From positions 1 to 49,483 of the forward strand of contig JAOQII010000007.1 in the NCBI GenBank assembly GCA_026134025.1: a stretch of 49,483 bases of DNA, written 5' to 3'. The notes below the pieces were generated by a model. It was given only the letters and a program-made list of their open reading frames with translations, was not told the DNA's origin and searched no databases. Shown one piece after another: positions 18,978-28,655 of the stretch (position 1 is its first letter; each line of letters begins with the position of its first letter). The stretch is from Candidatus Syntropharchaeum sp. GTDB taxonomy: Archaea > Halobacteriota > Syntropharchaeia > Syntropharchaeales > Syntropharchaeaceae. The position numbers were made by a program, and so were the translations under genes.

Positions 18978-19751
18978 ATGAAGATCCTGATATGCGGTAA
19001 GGGCGGCAGTGGAAAGAGCACCGTATCAGCGCTTCTTGCAAGATCGATGGCAAAAAGGGGGAGAAAGGTTCTTGTGATCGATACGGATGAGTCAAACTTC
19101 GGACTGCATAGACAGCTTGGGATGGAACTCCCCCCTGACTTCATGAACCGCTTTGGTGGAAAGCAGGCGATGACCGAGAGGCTGATGGAAGCGTTCCGTA
19201 GGGGTGAAGCGGTCAACGTCTTTGATCAGAAGTGGGAAGTTGATTCCATACCTGATGATTACATCCATACAAAGGACGGGGTAAAGTTGCTGGCGATCGG
19301 TAAGATCCATGACTTTGGTGAGGGATGTGCCTGCCCGATGGGTGCACTCTCGCGTGAGTTTCTCAAAAATCTTGAGCTTAAAGACGATGAGGTTGTGATC
19401 GTTGACACCGATGCCGGGATCGAGCATTTTGGGAGGGGTGTGGAGGATGGGTGTGACCTGATCATCGTTGTTGTGGATCCATCCTATGAATCGCTCAGGC
19501 TCTCTCTAAAGATAGAGGAGTTAGCGGTCAGTATCAAAAGACCTGTCTATTTCATTCTCAACAAAATTGACGATGAGAGCAGGAGCATAATGCTCGAATC
19601 ATTGAATCAAGAGAGAGTTGCAGGAGAGATTCCATCAAACCGCGAGATCTTCAAAGCCTCCCTTGAGGGAAGAGAGCTTGATATGCGACTGGATGAGATT
19701 GAATCGCTCGTGGATAAGCTAAGTATGGAAACACGCGGTGATAATGTATGA
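18978..19751 (+). CDS. CooC-like nickel-insertion ATPase (MinD/ParA superfamily)
   Basis: KILICGKGGSGKSTVSALLARSMAKRGRKVLVIDTDESN deviant Walker A and CXC (GCACPMG). Confidence 0.85.
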   Translation: MKILICGKGGSGKSTVSALLARSMAKRGRKVLVIDTDESNFGLHRQLGMELPPDFMNRFGGKQAMTERLMEAFRRGEAVNVFDQKWEVDSIPDDYIHTKDGVKLLAIGKIHDFGEGCACPMGALSREFLKNLELKDDEVVIVDTDAGIEHFGRGVEDGCDLIIVVVDPSYESLRLSLKIEELAVSIKRPVYFILNKIDDESRSIMLESLNQERVAGEIPSNREIFKASLEGRELDMRLDEIESLVDKLSMETRGDNV

Positions 19752-20326
19752 TCCTGGATCCTTCCCAGCGAGGAAGACTGCTTCCCTTACCGGTGGTTCT
19801 GATCTCGACCGTTGATAGATCGGGCGTTCGAAACATCGCACCTTACGGGAATGTGATGCCGATCTTAAGACCCCTGGATCTTATCGCTTTTGCATCGTGG
19901 TTCAGGCGAGACACGCTTGAGAATATCCGTGCGACAGAGGAGTTTGTGATCAATATCCCATCTATCGATCTTGTGGATGCGGTTATGATCTGCTCAAAGA
20001 ATTATCCAAAAGATGTGGATGAGTTTGAGGAGGCTAAACTTACGGTCAGAGAATCAGAGAAGGTTAAAGCCCCATCTATCGCAGAATGCATCGGATGGAT
20101 GGAGTGTGTTCTGGAAAAGGAAGTGGTTGAAGAGGGAAAGTATGCGATCATCATCGGAAAGGTGGTGTATCTCGAGGTGGATGATCAGTACCTCACAGCA
20201 GATGGTGCTATCGACCTTGAGAAGGCGAGACCGCTCTCAATGATGCTTGGAAAGGATGGAATGCAGTACACATATCCCAGGCAAATCGGAGAGGAGCGGC
20301 GTTATGCCGAGATGTCTATAAGATAA
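19748..20326 (+). CDS. Flavin reductase-like (FMN-binding split-barrel) family protein
   Basis: PLPVVLISTVDRSGVRNIAPYGNVMPILRPLDLIAFAS...RRDTLENIRATEEFVINI. Confidence 0.8.
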   Translation: MILDPSQRGRLLPLPVVLISTVDRSGVRNIAPYGNVMPILRPLDLIAFASWFRRDTLENIRATEEFVINIPSIDLVDAVMICSKNYPKDVDEFEEAKLTVRESEKVKAPSIAECIGWMECVLEKEVVEEGKYAIIIGKVVYLEVDDQYLTADGAIDLEKARPLSMMLGKDGMQYTYPRQIGEERRYAEMSIR

Positions 20327-20340
20327 GGAGGCTGTAAAGA

Positions 20341-22071
20341 ATGAGAAAATTGCTGGTCTTTCTGATGCTGGCAGCACTTCTTGCAAGTGGGTTTGCAGGG
20401 ATGCCGGCAGCAGCAGAAGATAAGAAGGTCTTGAAGATCGAAGGAGGAGATTACGGTTACCCATCCCCCTTCACATTCTATTCAAGAGGTCCGGGGTACA
20501 TCAGGATGAGCCTCATCTTCGATACCTTGACATGGAAGGATGATGAGGAGATAATACCGTGGCTTGCAAAGAGCTGGAAGTCTGAGAATGGCGGTACAAA
20601 ATGGACGCTGTATCTCGAGGATGATGTGAGGTGGCATGATGGCGAGCCGCTAACGGCAGATGATGTGAAGTTCACATACGAGTATATCAAGGATCATAGT
20701 GGAAGCCCTCTCTTCAAATGGTTCAGCGTCCTGAACTATATGGATCATGTGGAGGCTCCCAATGATCGAACGGTTGTTGTAACCTTAACAGATCCGTTGC
20801 CATCCTTCTTGACCGACTTTGCTGGCTGCATCCCGATAATTCCGGAGCACATCTGGAAGGATGTTTCAGATCCAACCAGATTCACAGATCCGGAAGCGGT
20901 TATCGGAAGTGGACCTTTCAAGCTTGCTGAGTACAACAAGGCTGAAGGTTACTATCTCTATGAGGCAAATGAGGACTACTTCAAGGGAGTGCCCCTCGTT
21001 GATGAGCTGATTCTCCTTGAGGTGGGTGATCCCGCACTTGCACTAAGCGCCGGGGAGATCGATGAGGCGAGCTTCTGGGGTAGTGAGATCGATGCGGTTG
21101 AGACGTTTGAAGCCGATCCAAACTTTGAGGTGATATCTGGTCCAAGCTTCTGGGTGCTGAAGACGATCTTCAACTGCGAGAAGTACCCGACAAATATACC
21201 GGATTTCAGAAGAGCAATTGCATACGGGATAGACAGGGGTGAAATCATCGATCAGGTTGTGCACGGTGGCGCGATAGTTGCAAACACAGGTATACTTCAT
21301 CCGGACTCAAGCTGGTATATGCCAGGCCTTCCGGATTATGCGAAGAATGATGCAGTGGCAAATCAACTCCTCGATGATCTTGGGTTCATAGATACAGATG
21401 GTGATGGTATAAGGGAGTATCCATCTGGTGAAGATCTTGAGTTTGAGCTTTTGACAGGAGACAGGTTCGCACGTGAGGCAGAACTTATACAGGAGCAGCT
21501 TGAAGCGATCGGGATAAAGACGACCGTCAAGGCGATGAGTACAAAGACGCTTGATGCAATCCTCAAGGAGGGTAACTTCTACATTGCGGTATCAGGACAT
21601 GGAGGGATCGCAAATCCAAACCTGCTGGAGACACCAAACTGGCCGGGGGATACGTATCATAACGACACTTACGATTCGATCTTTCTGGAGCAGGAGACTG
21701 AGATGAACCATGCAAAGCGAAAGGATCTTGTGAATCAACTGCAGAAAACGATCGCAAATGATTTACCTGTCTACACGCTCTACCATCCGTTGATATGGTC
21801 TGTTTACAATCCGGATAAGCTTGACAGGTGGTTCTATACACTGAATGGCGTCGCAACAGGCATACCGATTGAGATGAACAAGCTCATATTCTTTGCAAGG
21901 TTCGGCGATGCAAACGAGGACGGTGATATCGATATGCGGGATGTGACAAAGATCGCACGGATGATCTGCTGGCTCGATCCAGAGACAGACGCTGCAGATG
22001 CGAACCGTGATGATAAGCTTAATGTGCTCGATATAATCTATACAGAGCTTATCATACTTGGAAGGGTATAG
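20341..22071 (+). CDS. Nickel/peptide-type substrate-binding protein with C-terminal dockerin
   Basis: Signal peptide; SBP_bac_5-like WTLYLEDDVRWHDGEPLTADDVKFTYEYI; C-term FGDANEDGDIDMRDVTKIARMICWLDPETDAADANRDDKLNVLDIIYTELIILGRV*. Confidence 0.85.
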   Translation: MRKLLVFLMLAALLASGFAGMPAAAEDKKVLKIEGGDYGYPSPFTFYSRGPGYIRMSLIFDTLTWKDDEEIIPWLAKSWKSENGGTKWTLYLEDDVRWHDGEPLTADDVKFTYEYIKDHSGSPLFKWFSVLNYMDHVEAPNDRTVVVTLTDPLPSFLTDFAGCIPIIPEHIWKDVSDPTRFTDPEAVIGSGPFKLAEYNKAEGYYLYEANEDYFKGVPLVDELILLEVGDPALALSAGEIDEASFWGSEIDAVETFEADPNFEVISGPSFWVLKTIFNCEKYPTNIPDFRRAIAYGIDRGEIIDQVVHGGAIVANTGILHPDSSWYMPGLPDYAKNDAVANQLLDDLGFIDTDGDGIREYPSGEDLEFELLTGDRFAREAELIQEQLEAIGIKTTVKAMSTKTLDAILKEGNFYIAVSGHGGIANPNLLETPNWPGDTYHNDTYDSIFLEQETEMNHAKRKDLVNQLQKTIANDLPVYTLYHPLIWSVYNPDKLDRWFYTLNGVATGIPIEMNKLIFFARFGDANEDGDIDMRDVTKIARMICWLDPETDAADANRDDKLNVLDIIYTELIILGRV

Positions 22072-22082
22072 CTTCAGGAGAG

Positions 22083-22117
22083 GGTAAATAAAACCCTTTT
22101 CTTCATTTTTTCAGGAT
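22083..22117 (+). terminator. Small hairpin plus T-rich tract
   Basis: AGGGT-AAATAAA-ACCCT then TTTCTTCATTTTTT; followed directly by a permease gene, so likely partial read-through. Confidence 0.3.
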
Positions 22118-22124
22118 AATAACG

Positions 22125-23105
22125 ATGCACCACCTGACAAAGATCACCGCGTATATTCTTATCATCTTTGTAGCCATCTCAATCAATTTTGCGCTTCCAA
22201 GGATGATGCCGGGCGATCCGATAACCTCCCTGACAGATGATCCAACGACAGGGATGCCGGTGATCATGGATGAGGATATAAAAGAAGAGATTCGCTCATA
22301 CTACGGGCTTGACAAACCCATATCTGAACAATATACAGACTACCTGAAGGATATTCTGAAATGCGATCTCGGGTGGTCGATATACTACAACGCCCCGGTT
22401 GCTGAGGTGATCTTTGAGCGATTGAAGTGGACTTTGCTTCTTGTTGGAACGTCCACACTGATCTATATGATTCTGGGAATCTTTCTCGGAGCGGTATCGG
22501 CATGGAAGAGGGGTGAGAGAGGCGATCTTGGCCTTCTTGTATCGGTCTTATCTATCGGTTCATTTCCCTCATTCTTCCTCGCGATGCTCTTTATCATTCT
22601 GTTCGGGGTAAAGCTTGACATCTTTCCAATATTTGGTGCAACCACACCGTTTATGGAGTATTCAAGCACTTTTGATGCGTTCAAGGATGTTCTGTATCAC
22701 CTGATTCTCCCGGCATCAACCCTTGTTTTAACCTCGATCGATGGACCCTATCTCCTGATGCGAAACTCGATGCTTGGTGTACTTGGAGAAGACTATATCG
22801 TGACCGCAAGGGCGAAAGGACTCACAGAGTGGGCAATACTCAAGGATCATGCGATAAAGAATGCTCTGCTTCCAATCACCACGGTCATCGCTATTCGGAT
22901 GGGTTTTATGATATCCGGGGCGATATTTGTTGAGACCGTCTTTGCGTATCCTGGTATTGGGAAGTTACTCTATGATGCGGTCTCTTTCTCTGACTATCCG
23001 CTCCTGCAGGGTGCATTCCTGATCATAACTCTGATAATAATTGCTGCAAATTTTATTGCGGATATGACCTATTTATATCTGGATCCAAGGGTGAAACATG
23101 GATGA
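22125..23105 (+). CDS. Nickel/peptide ABC transporter permease (DppB-type)
   Basis: NFALPRMMPGDPITSL...ARAKGLTEWAILKDHAIKNALLPITTVIA. Confidence 0.9.
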   Translation: MHHLTKITAYILIIFVAISINFALPRMMPGDPITSLTDDPTTGMPVIMDEDIKEEIRSYYGLDKPISEQYTDYLKDILKCDLGWSIYYNAPVAEVIFERLKWTLLLVGTSTLIYMILGIFLGAVSAWKRGERGDLGLLVSVLSIGSFPSFFLAMLFIILFGVKLDIFPIFGATTPFMEYSSTFDAFKDVLYHLILPASTLVLTSIDGPYLLMRNSMLGVLGEDYIVTARAKGLTEWAILKDHAIKNALLPITTVIAIRMGFMISGAIFVETVFAYPGIGKLLYDAVSFSDYPLLQGAFLIITLIIIAANFIADMTYLYLDPRVKHG

Positions 23106-23953
23106 GGGGAGCTCTCAAATCCGGGAATGTTTTTTGTAAAAACCGAATAGGCGTTACAGGACTTGGTATCCTGAGTGTTTTTATCCTGACCGCGATCTTT
23201 GCGCCATTTCTCGCACCCTATGATCCGTGTGAGATGTTTGAGCCGATGGCACCTCCTGATTCTCAGCACGTACTTGGAACAAATGACATAGGTCAGGATA
23301 TCTGGAGCGAACTGATCTATGCCAGCAGAATCTCACTATTTATCGCCTTCACGACATCCATCATAGCAACGTTCATCGGGACTTTATCTGGCCTTTTTTC
23401 GGGCTACTATGAGCGTTTCGGGTTTTTTGTGATGCGGGTCGTGGATCTCTTCCTTGCGCTGCCAAGGCTCCCACTGATCATCATACTTGCGGTATTTATG
23501 CCAACGAGCATCTGGAATCTTATTATTATATTTGTCTTATTTGGATGGCCCATCACGACACGTATCATACGATCAGAGGTTTTAACGCTTCGAACCCGAC
23601 CATATATCGATTCTGAAAGGATGATGGGTGCGGGAGATCTTTATATTCTGGGGCGTCACATTCTTCCAAATATCTTTCCACTGGTTGTTGTCCAGTTTGT
23701 GATGGAGGCACGGCATGTGATACTTGCAGAGGCGGGTTTGAGTTTCCTGGGCCTTGGTGATCCAACCTCAAAGAGCTGGGGGATGATGCTCCACTACGCG
23801 TTCGAGTATCCGACAATCTTCATATCAGAGGTATGGAAATGGTGGATGCTGCCTCCAGGTCTCTGCATCGTTGTTGTGATACTTGCACTTGTATTTGTTG
23901 GTTTTGCACTTGAAGAGATATTAAATCCAAGGTTGAGGAGAGAGATAGTATGA
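23102..23953 (+). CDS. Nickel/peptide ABC transporter permease (DppC-type)
   Basis: HVLGTNDIGQDIWSELIYASRISLF...ERMMGAGDLYILGRHILPNIFPLVVVQ...GLSFLGLGDPTSKSWGMML. Confidence 0.9.
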   Translation: MRGALKSGNVFCKNRIGVTGLGILSVFILTAIFAPFLAPYDPCEMFEPMAPPDSQHVLGTNDIGQDIWSELIYASRISLFIAFTTSIIATFIGTLSGLFSGYYERFGFFVMRVVDLFLALPRLPLIIILAVFMPTSIWNLIIIFVLFGWPITTRIIRSEVLTLRTRPYIDSERMMGAGDLYILGRHILPNIFPLVVVQFVMEARHVILAEAGLSFLGLGDPTSKSWGMMLHYAFEYPTIFISEVWKWWMLPPGLCIVVVILALVFVGFALEEILNPRLRREIV

Positions 23954-24885
23954 ATCTCCTTAAAATCAAAGCTCTCAGGGTCTACTTCCCAACCGATGAC
24001 GGCATCGTGAAAGCGGTGGATGGGGTTGATCTAAATATAAAAAGGGAAGAGATACTGGGGCTTATCGGAGAGACGGGGTGTGGAAAGACGGTTCTTGGCA
24101 TGTCGATCATGCGATTGATCCAGTCCACCACGCTAACAGATGGTGAGATCATCTACAAAGACAGAGATCTTCTCTCCTTGAGCGATGATGAGATGCGAAA
24201 GATCAGGGGAGGTGAGATCGCAATGGTGCTCCAGAACCCGATGACCTCTTTGAATCCAGTCATAAGGGTTGGTGAACAGATCGCAGAGACGATCAGACTC
24301 CATCAGGGACTGGATAAAAAAGCTGCAAGAAAGCGTGTCATCGAGATGCTGCGTGATGTGAGGATTCCAGATCCTGAAAAATCGGTCGATTCATATCCTC
24401 ATCAGCTAAGCGGTGGGATGCAGGAACGGGTGATGATCGCGATGGCACTTGCATCCGATCCTGAGCTTATCATCGCAGATGAGCCGACGAAGGGGCTGGA
24501 TGTGACGGTTAAGAGAGAGATAATCAGGCTTATGAAGGAAGTGACAGCTAAAAGATCGATGCTATTCATAACACACGATCTCGGGGCTGCAGCAGAGATC
24601 TGTGATAATATTGCTGTGATGTATGCAGGAGAGCTTCTTGAACATGCCAGTGTAGATTCTATATTCAGTGAGCCGCTGCACCCTTACTCAGAAGGACTAC
24701 TGAACTCTCTTCCAGAAAGAGGTCTAAAACCGATAAGAGGAATCAGTCCGTCGCTTATCGATACGCCACAGGGATGCAGGTTTCACCCGAGATGTGATTA
24801 TGCGATGGAGATATGCAGGGAAAAGCATCCTGAGATGGTTAAATTAGAGGATGGACGTGCTGTGAGGTGTTTCCTGTATGCTTGA
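23950..24885 (+). CDS. ABC transporter ATP-binding protein (DppD/NikD-type)
   Basis: GETGCGKTVLGMSIM, QLSGGMQERVMIAMALASDPELIIADEPT, C-terminal CRFHPRCDYAMEIC. Confidence 0.92.
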   Translation: MNLLKIKALRVYFPTDDGIVKAVDGVDLNIKREEILGLIGETGCGKTVLGMSIMRLIQSTTLTDGEIIYKDRDLLSLSDDEMRKIRGGEIAMVLQNPMTSLNPVIRVGEQIAETIRLHQGLDKKAARKRVIEMLRDVRIPDPEKSVDSYPHQLSGGMQERVMIAMALASDPELIIADEPTKGLDVTVKREIIRLMKEVTAKRSMLFITHDLGAAAEICDNIAVMYAGELLEHASVDSIFSEPLHPYSEGLLNSLPERGLKPIRGISPSLIDTPQGCRFHPRCDYAMEICREKHPEMVKLEDGRAVRCFLYA

Positions 24886-25639
24886 AGTTAAAGGCCTCAG
24901 CAAGTATTTTTCTTCAGGAATATTAAGAAAGCGTTACACAAAAGCCGTGGATGATGTAAATTTCAGTATAAAGAGGGGTGAGACGCTCGGGCTTGTGGGA
25001 GAGAGTGGATGTGGTAAAACAACGCTCGGGAGATCCATCCTGCGGCTCATTGAGCCAACCGCTGGAAAAGTCCTCTTCGATGGTATAGATATACTAAAAC
25101 TGAATAAGAAAGAGCTTAGAACTTTCAGACCCAGGATGCAGATGATCTTTCAGGATCCCGATGCATCGCTGAATCCCAGAATGAAGATAAGAGAAAGTAT
25201 TGCAGAGCCATTGAAGCTTCAGAGGGTGGAAAAATGTGAGATTGAGGGAAAGGTTCAGGAACTTATAGAAAGGGTAGGATTGAGTCCTGAGCATGCAAAC
25301 CGCTATCCACACCAGTTGAGCGGTGGACAGAATCAGAGGGTCGTTCTTGCAAGGGTACTCGCTTTAAATCCTGATTTTATCGTTGCAGATGAGCCTACTT
25401 CCGCTTTAGATGTCTCTGTTCAGGCACAGATCTTGAATCTGATACAGGATCTAAAACGTGAGCTTAACCTGACACTTCTTTTTATATCGCATGATCTTGA
25501 GGTTGTGCGGTATATGAGCGACAGGATCGCGGTGATGTATGGTGGTAAGATCGTTGAGATGGGGGATGTGGAGGATATATTCAATGATGCAAAGCACCCT
25601 TATACAAAGCTGCTTGTGTCAGGAAAGGAGGTGGTATGA
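24878..25639 (+). CDS. ABC transporter ATP-binding protein (DppF/NikE-type)
   Basis: GESGCGKTTLGRSILRLIEPT, QLSGGQNQRVVLARVLALNPDFIVADEPTSALD. Confidence 0.92.
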   Translation: MLEVKGLSKYFSSGILRKRYTKAVDDVNFSIKRGETLGLVGESGCGKTTLGRSILRLIEPTAGKVLFDGIDILKLNKKELRTFRPRMQMIFQDPDASLNPRMKIRESIAEPLKLQRVEKCEIEGKVQELIERVGLSPEHANRYPHQLSGGQNQRVVLARVLALNPDFIVADEPTSALDVSVQAQILNLIQDLKRELNLTLLFISHDLEVVRYMSDRIAVMYGGKIVEMGDVEDIFNDAKHPYTKLLVSGKEVV

Positions 25640-26457
25640 TCAGAGCCATAGACTGGAACAAACGCTGGATGGAAGCGATGGAGAATAGTTCATTGAGAAC
25701 GTGTCGTGAGAATATGACAGCGTTCTGGAACAGAAGAGCCAGGCGATATAACGAAGCGGTGAAACGTAATAATCGTTCGATGGAGATGATGTCGAAGTTA
25801 GATATCGATCCAGCGTACACTGTACTTGATATTGGTGCAGGACCTGGCACGCTAACGATTCCACTTGCAAAGCGGGTGAAACATGTAACGGTCGTAGAGC
25901 CCTCCAGTGGGATGCTTACCTGTCTGAAGGAGAATGCAAGAAGTGAGGGATTGAAAAATATAACCTGCATAAACAAGAGATGGGAGGATATTGTCCCTGG
26001 AGTCGATCTTGATGAGCACGATCTTGTGATAGCATCCTACTCGCTCGCGATGCTGGATATGGAAGAAGCGCTCTCGAAGATGAACAGGGTTGCAAGACGA
26101 TCTGTTTATCTATTTGACTTTGCAGGAGGTCGTATGAAGGGCTACAGTGAACTCTGGCCAAGGCTGTACGGTGAGGAATTTCGAGCAAGGCCTGATTACA
26201 TCTATCTCTACAATATCCTCTATGAGATGGGGATCTATGCAAACGTTGAGATCTCAAAGACCGAGTTCAAAGAGCGATTTTCAAGCCTAAATGAGGCAGT
26301 GGAGGAATGGAAGGAGAATCTTGGTGTATCAACGCCAGAAGCAGAGGAAGTGATAGGAGCCTATCTCTCAGCGAATCTGGTTGAAGAAGACGGTGCGTTC
26401 TACTTGAAGAATGAAATAAAGTCTGCGATGATCTGGTGGAAGAAAACAGACGGATAA
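25636..26457 (+). CDS. Class I SAM-dependent methyltransferase
   Basis: YTVLDIGAGPGTLTIPLAKRVKHVTVVEPSSGMLTCLKENA. Confidence 0.8.
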   Translation: MIRAIDWNKRWMEAMENSSLRTCRENMTAFWNRRARRYNEAVKRNNRSMEMMSKLDIDPAYTVLDIGAGPGTLTIPLAKRVKHVTVVEPSSGMLTCLKENARSEGLKNITCINKRWEDIVPGVDLDEHDLVIASYSLAMLDMEEALSKMNRVARRSVYLFDFAGGRMKGYSELWPRLYGEEFRARPDYIYLYNILYEMGIYANVEISKTEFKERFSSLNEAVEEWKENLGVSTPEAEEVIGAYLSANLVEEDGAFYLKNEIKSAMIWWKKTDG

Positions 26458-26508
26458 AATACTGATCTTGAAAAAAGGTAGTTTTACTGAACAATTTTTG
26501 ATCTTATC

Positions 26509-26541
26509 TAATATTACTAATATCAAAAACTTTATTAATCA
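26509..26541 (+). promoter_or_regulatory. Promoter-like shared motif upstream of dockerin-SBP gene 26589
   Basis: TAATATTACTAATATCAAAAACTTTATTAATCA. Confidence 0.6.
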
Positions 26542-26588
26542 AGAACCTGATTCTATTTTAACCTTAAGAGGAATGGAGGAATTACTGA

Positions 26589-27854
26589 ATGAATCTGAAT
26601 AAGATTGGTAGTTTAGCGATGGCAACTTTGATGGCCCTTGCGTCTGTTACGCTTCTGAGCATTGTGCCAGTATCGGCATCAGATGACTTCACATTGGGCA
26701 TCTATGGCAATGCAAACCAGGATGATACAATCGATATGCGGGATGTCACAAAGATCGCGCGTATGATCTGCTGGCTCGAGGATGAGGTGGATTTAGCAGA
26801 TGCAAAGTATGATGGGAATGTGAATGTGCTTGATATAATCCAGACCGAGCTTGTTATACTTGGAAGAGAGAAGGAGTTAACGGTTCTTGATTCTGCTGGG
26901 AGGACTGTTACGATACCCAGGCCCATCGAGAGGATCGTCGTATTCAATTCTGAGACGGTTGAGACGATGCGATCACTCAGAGCAACTGAAAAAATAGTCG
27001 GCGTTGGTAAATACACGATTAAGGATGGGATCTTCTTCCCTGAGTTTGCCGACTACCCAAATGTAGGGTCAGTATGGTCACCAGACTATGAAGGTGTGGT
27101 AAGCTGCAACCCGGATCTCGTATTCCTCTACGGGACGTGCTCTGTGAGCTACTGTGATGAGATTCAGAATAAGCTTGAGGAACTCGATCCAGCGATTACA
27201 GTGGTTCGTCTCGACTGCTACAAGCCAGAAAGCTATGTACGTGAAGTGGCAGAGCTTGGATACATTCTCAATCATGTGAGTGATGCCGATAACTTCATCA
27301 GATTTTACGATGGTTACATGGAAACGATCAGGGATAGGGTCAAGGATATCCCAGAGAATGAACGGCCAGAGGTCTACTTTGAGGCGTGGAGGCCATATCA
27401 CACCGCAGGTAGTGGATCTGGATGGCACGAGAAGGTCGTGTATGCCGGAGGTAAGAATATCTTTGACGATCTTAGCGGTTATCCCGACGTGGATCAGGAA
27501 GAGGTCGTGGAGCGGGATCCTGAGATTATCATCAGAGCCGCAAAGGATGAGGGGGGTTATGACACGAGTGACGTAAGTGAGCTTTCAGAGATATGGGATG
27601 AGATCATGGCTCGGCCTGAGCTTGCAAACGTCACCGCAGTGCAGAATCAAACGGTCTACATAATCGCAAACCCGATTCTCGGTGGTGTGAGGCACTTCAT
27701 AGGTATCGGATACATGGCAAAGTGGTTCTACCCTGATCTCTTCACCGATCTGGATCCAGAAACGGCTCATCGAGAGTACCTAACAGAGTTCCAGGGGCTT
27801 GATGAGAGCCTTGTCGATAATGGAGTGTTCGTCTATCCACCACAGGAAAGCTGA
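26589..27854 (+). CDS. Secreted N-terminal dockerin fused to BtuF/FhuD-type substrate-binding protein
   Basis: Signal peptide plus dockerin almost identical to 13234 product; VLDSAGRTVTIPRPIERIVVFNSETVETMRSLRATEKIVGVGKY; SCNPDLVFLYG. Confidence 0.85.
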   Translation: MNLNKIGSLAMATLMALASVTLLSIVPVSASDDFTLGIYGNANQDDTIDMRDVTKIARMICWLEDEVDLADAKYDGNVNVLDIIQTELVILGREKELTVLDSAGRTVTIPRPIERIVVFNSETVETMRSLRATEKIVGVGKYTIKDGIFFPEFADYPNVGSVWSPDYEGVVSCNPDLVFLYGTCSVSYCDEIQNKLEELDPAITVVRLDCYKPESYVREVAELGYILNHVSDADNFIRFYDGYMETIRDRVKDIPENERPEVYFEAWRPYHTAGSGSGWHEKVVYAGGKNIFDDLSGYPDVDQEEVVERDPEIIIRAAKDEGGYDTSDVSELSEIWDEIMARPELANVTAVQNQTVYIIANPILGGVRHFIGIGYMAKWFYPDLFTDLDPETAHREYLTEFQGLDESLVDNGVFVYPPQES

Positions 27855-27881
27855 GTGCTTTCCTTTTATCTTTATATCAAT

Positions 27882-28655
27882 ATGATCGAAGTCAATGACT
27901 TGACCAAATACTTCGGGAATCTTTGTGCGGTCGATCACGTCAGTCTGCACGTTGAGAATGGAATATTTGGACTCCTGGGTCCAAATGGGGCTGGAAAAAG
28001 CACAATTGTACGAATATTATCAACGCTTCTGAAGCCGACAGGGGGTAATGCCACTATCTGTGGGTATGATCTTGCAAGAGAGCCAAAAAAAGTGAGGGAA
28101 GTGATCAGCTATGTGCCTCAGGAGATGGCACTTGATATCAAGTTGACAGGCAGGGAGAACGCACTCCTCTACGCAAAGCTCTATGGTATCGCTGATAGAT
28201 CCAGAAAGGTGGATGAGGTGCTCGAACTGATGGAACTGACCGCACGTTCTGATGATCTGGTGAGGACATATTCTGGTGGGATGAGGCGGAGACTGGAGCT
28301 TGCGCAGGCACTGGTACATGAACCAGAGGTACTTTTTCTCGATGAACCCACGCTTGGTCTTGATGTTGCAGCGAGAACGAAGATCTGGAGGCATATATTA
28401 TCGTTGCAGGAGCAGGGCATCGTGATTTTTATGACAACCCATTACATGGAGGAAGCAGACGAGTACTGTGATACCGTGGCGATCATCGATCACGGGCGTA
28501 TCGTTGCCCTTGACACACCAGAACGGCTGAAGAGTGAGATGGAGGGCGAGAAAACGTCGCTGAACGATGTCTTCATAGATCGAGTCACAACACCCGAAGA
28601 AGAGAGTGTCTTTGATGGCTATAAATTTAGAACGATGCTGAGGCGACGGCGATGA
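27882..28655 (+). CDS. ABC transporter ATP-binding protein (ABC-2/NatA-type)
   Basis: GLLGPNGAGKSTIVRILSTLLKPTGGNATICGYDLAREPKKVREVISYVPQE; SGGMRRRLELAQALVHEPEVLFLDEPTLGLD; start at internal ATG 27882. Confidence 0.88.
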   Translation: MIEVNDLTKYFGNLCAVDHVSLHVENGIFGLLGPNGAGKSTIVRILSTLLKPTGGNATICGYDLAREPKKVREVISYVPQEMALDIKLTGRENALLYAKLYGIADRSRKVDEVLELMELTARSDDLVRTYSGGMRRRLELAQALVHEPEVLFLDEPTLGLDVAARTKIWRHILSLQEQGIVIFMTTHYMEEADEYCDTVAIIDHGRIVALDTPERLKSEMEGEKTSLNDVFIDRVTTPEEESVFDGYKFRTMLRRRR

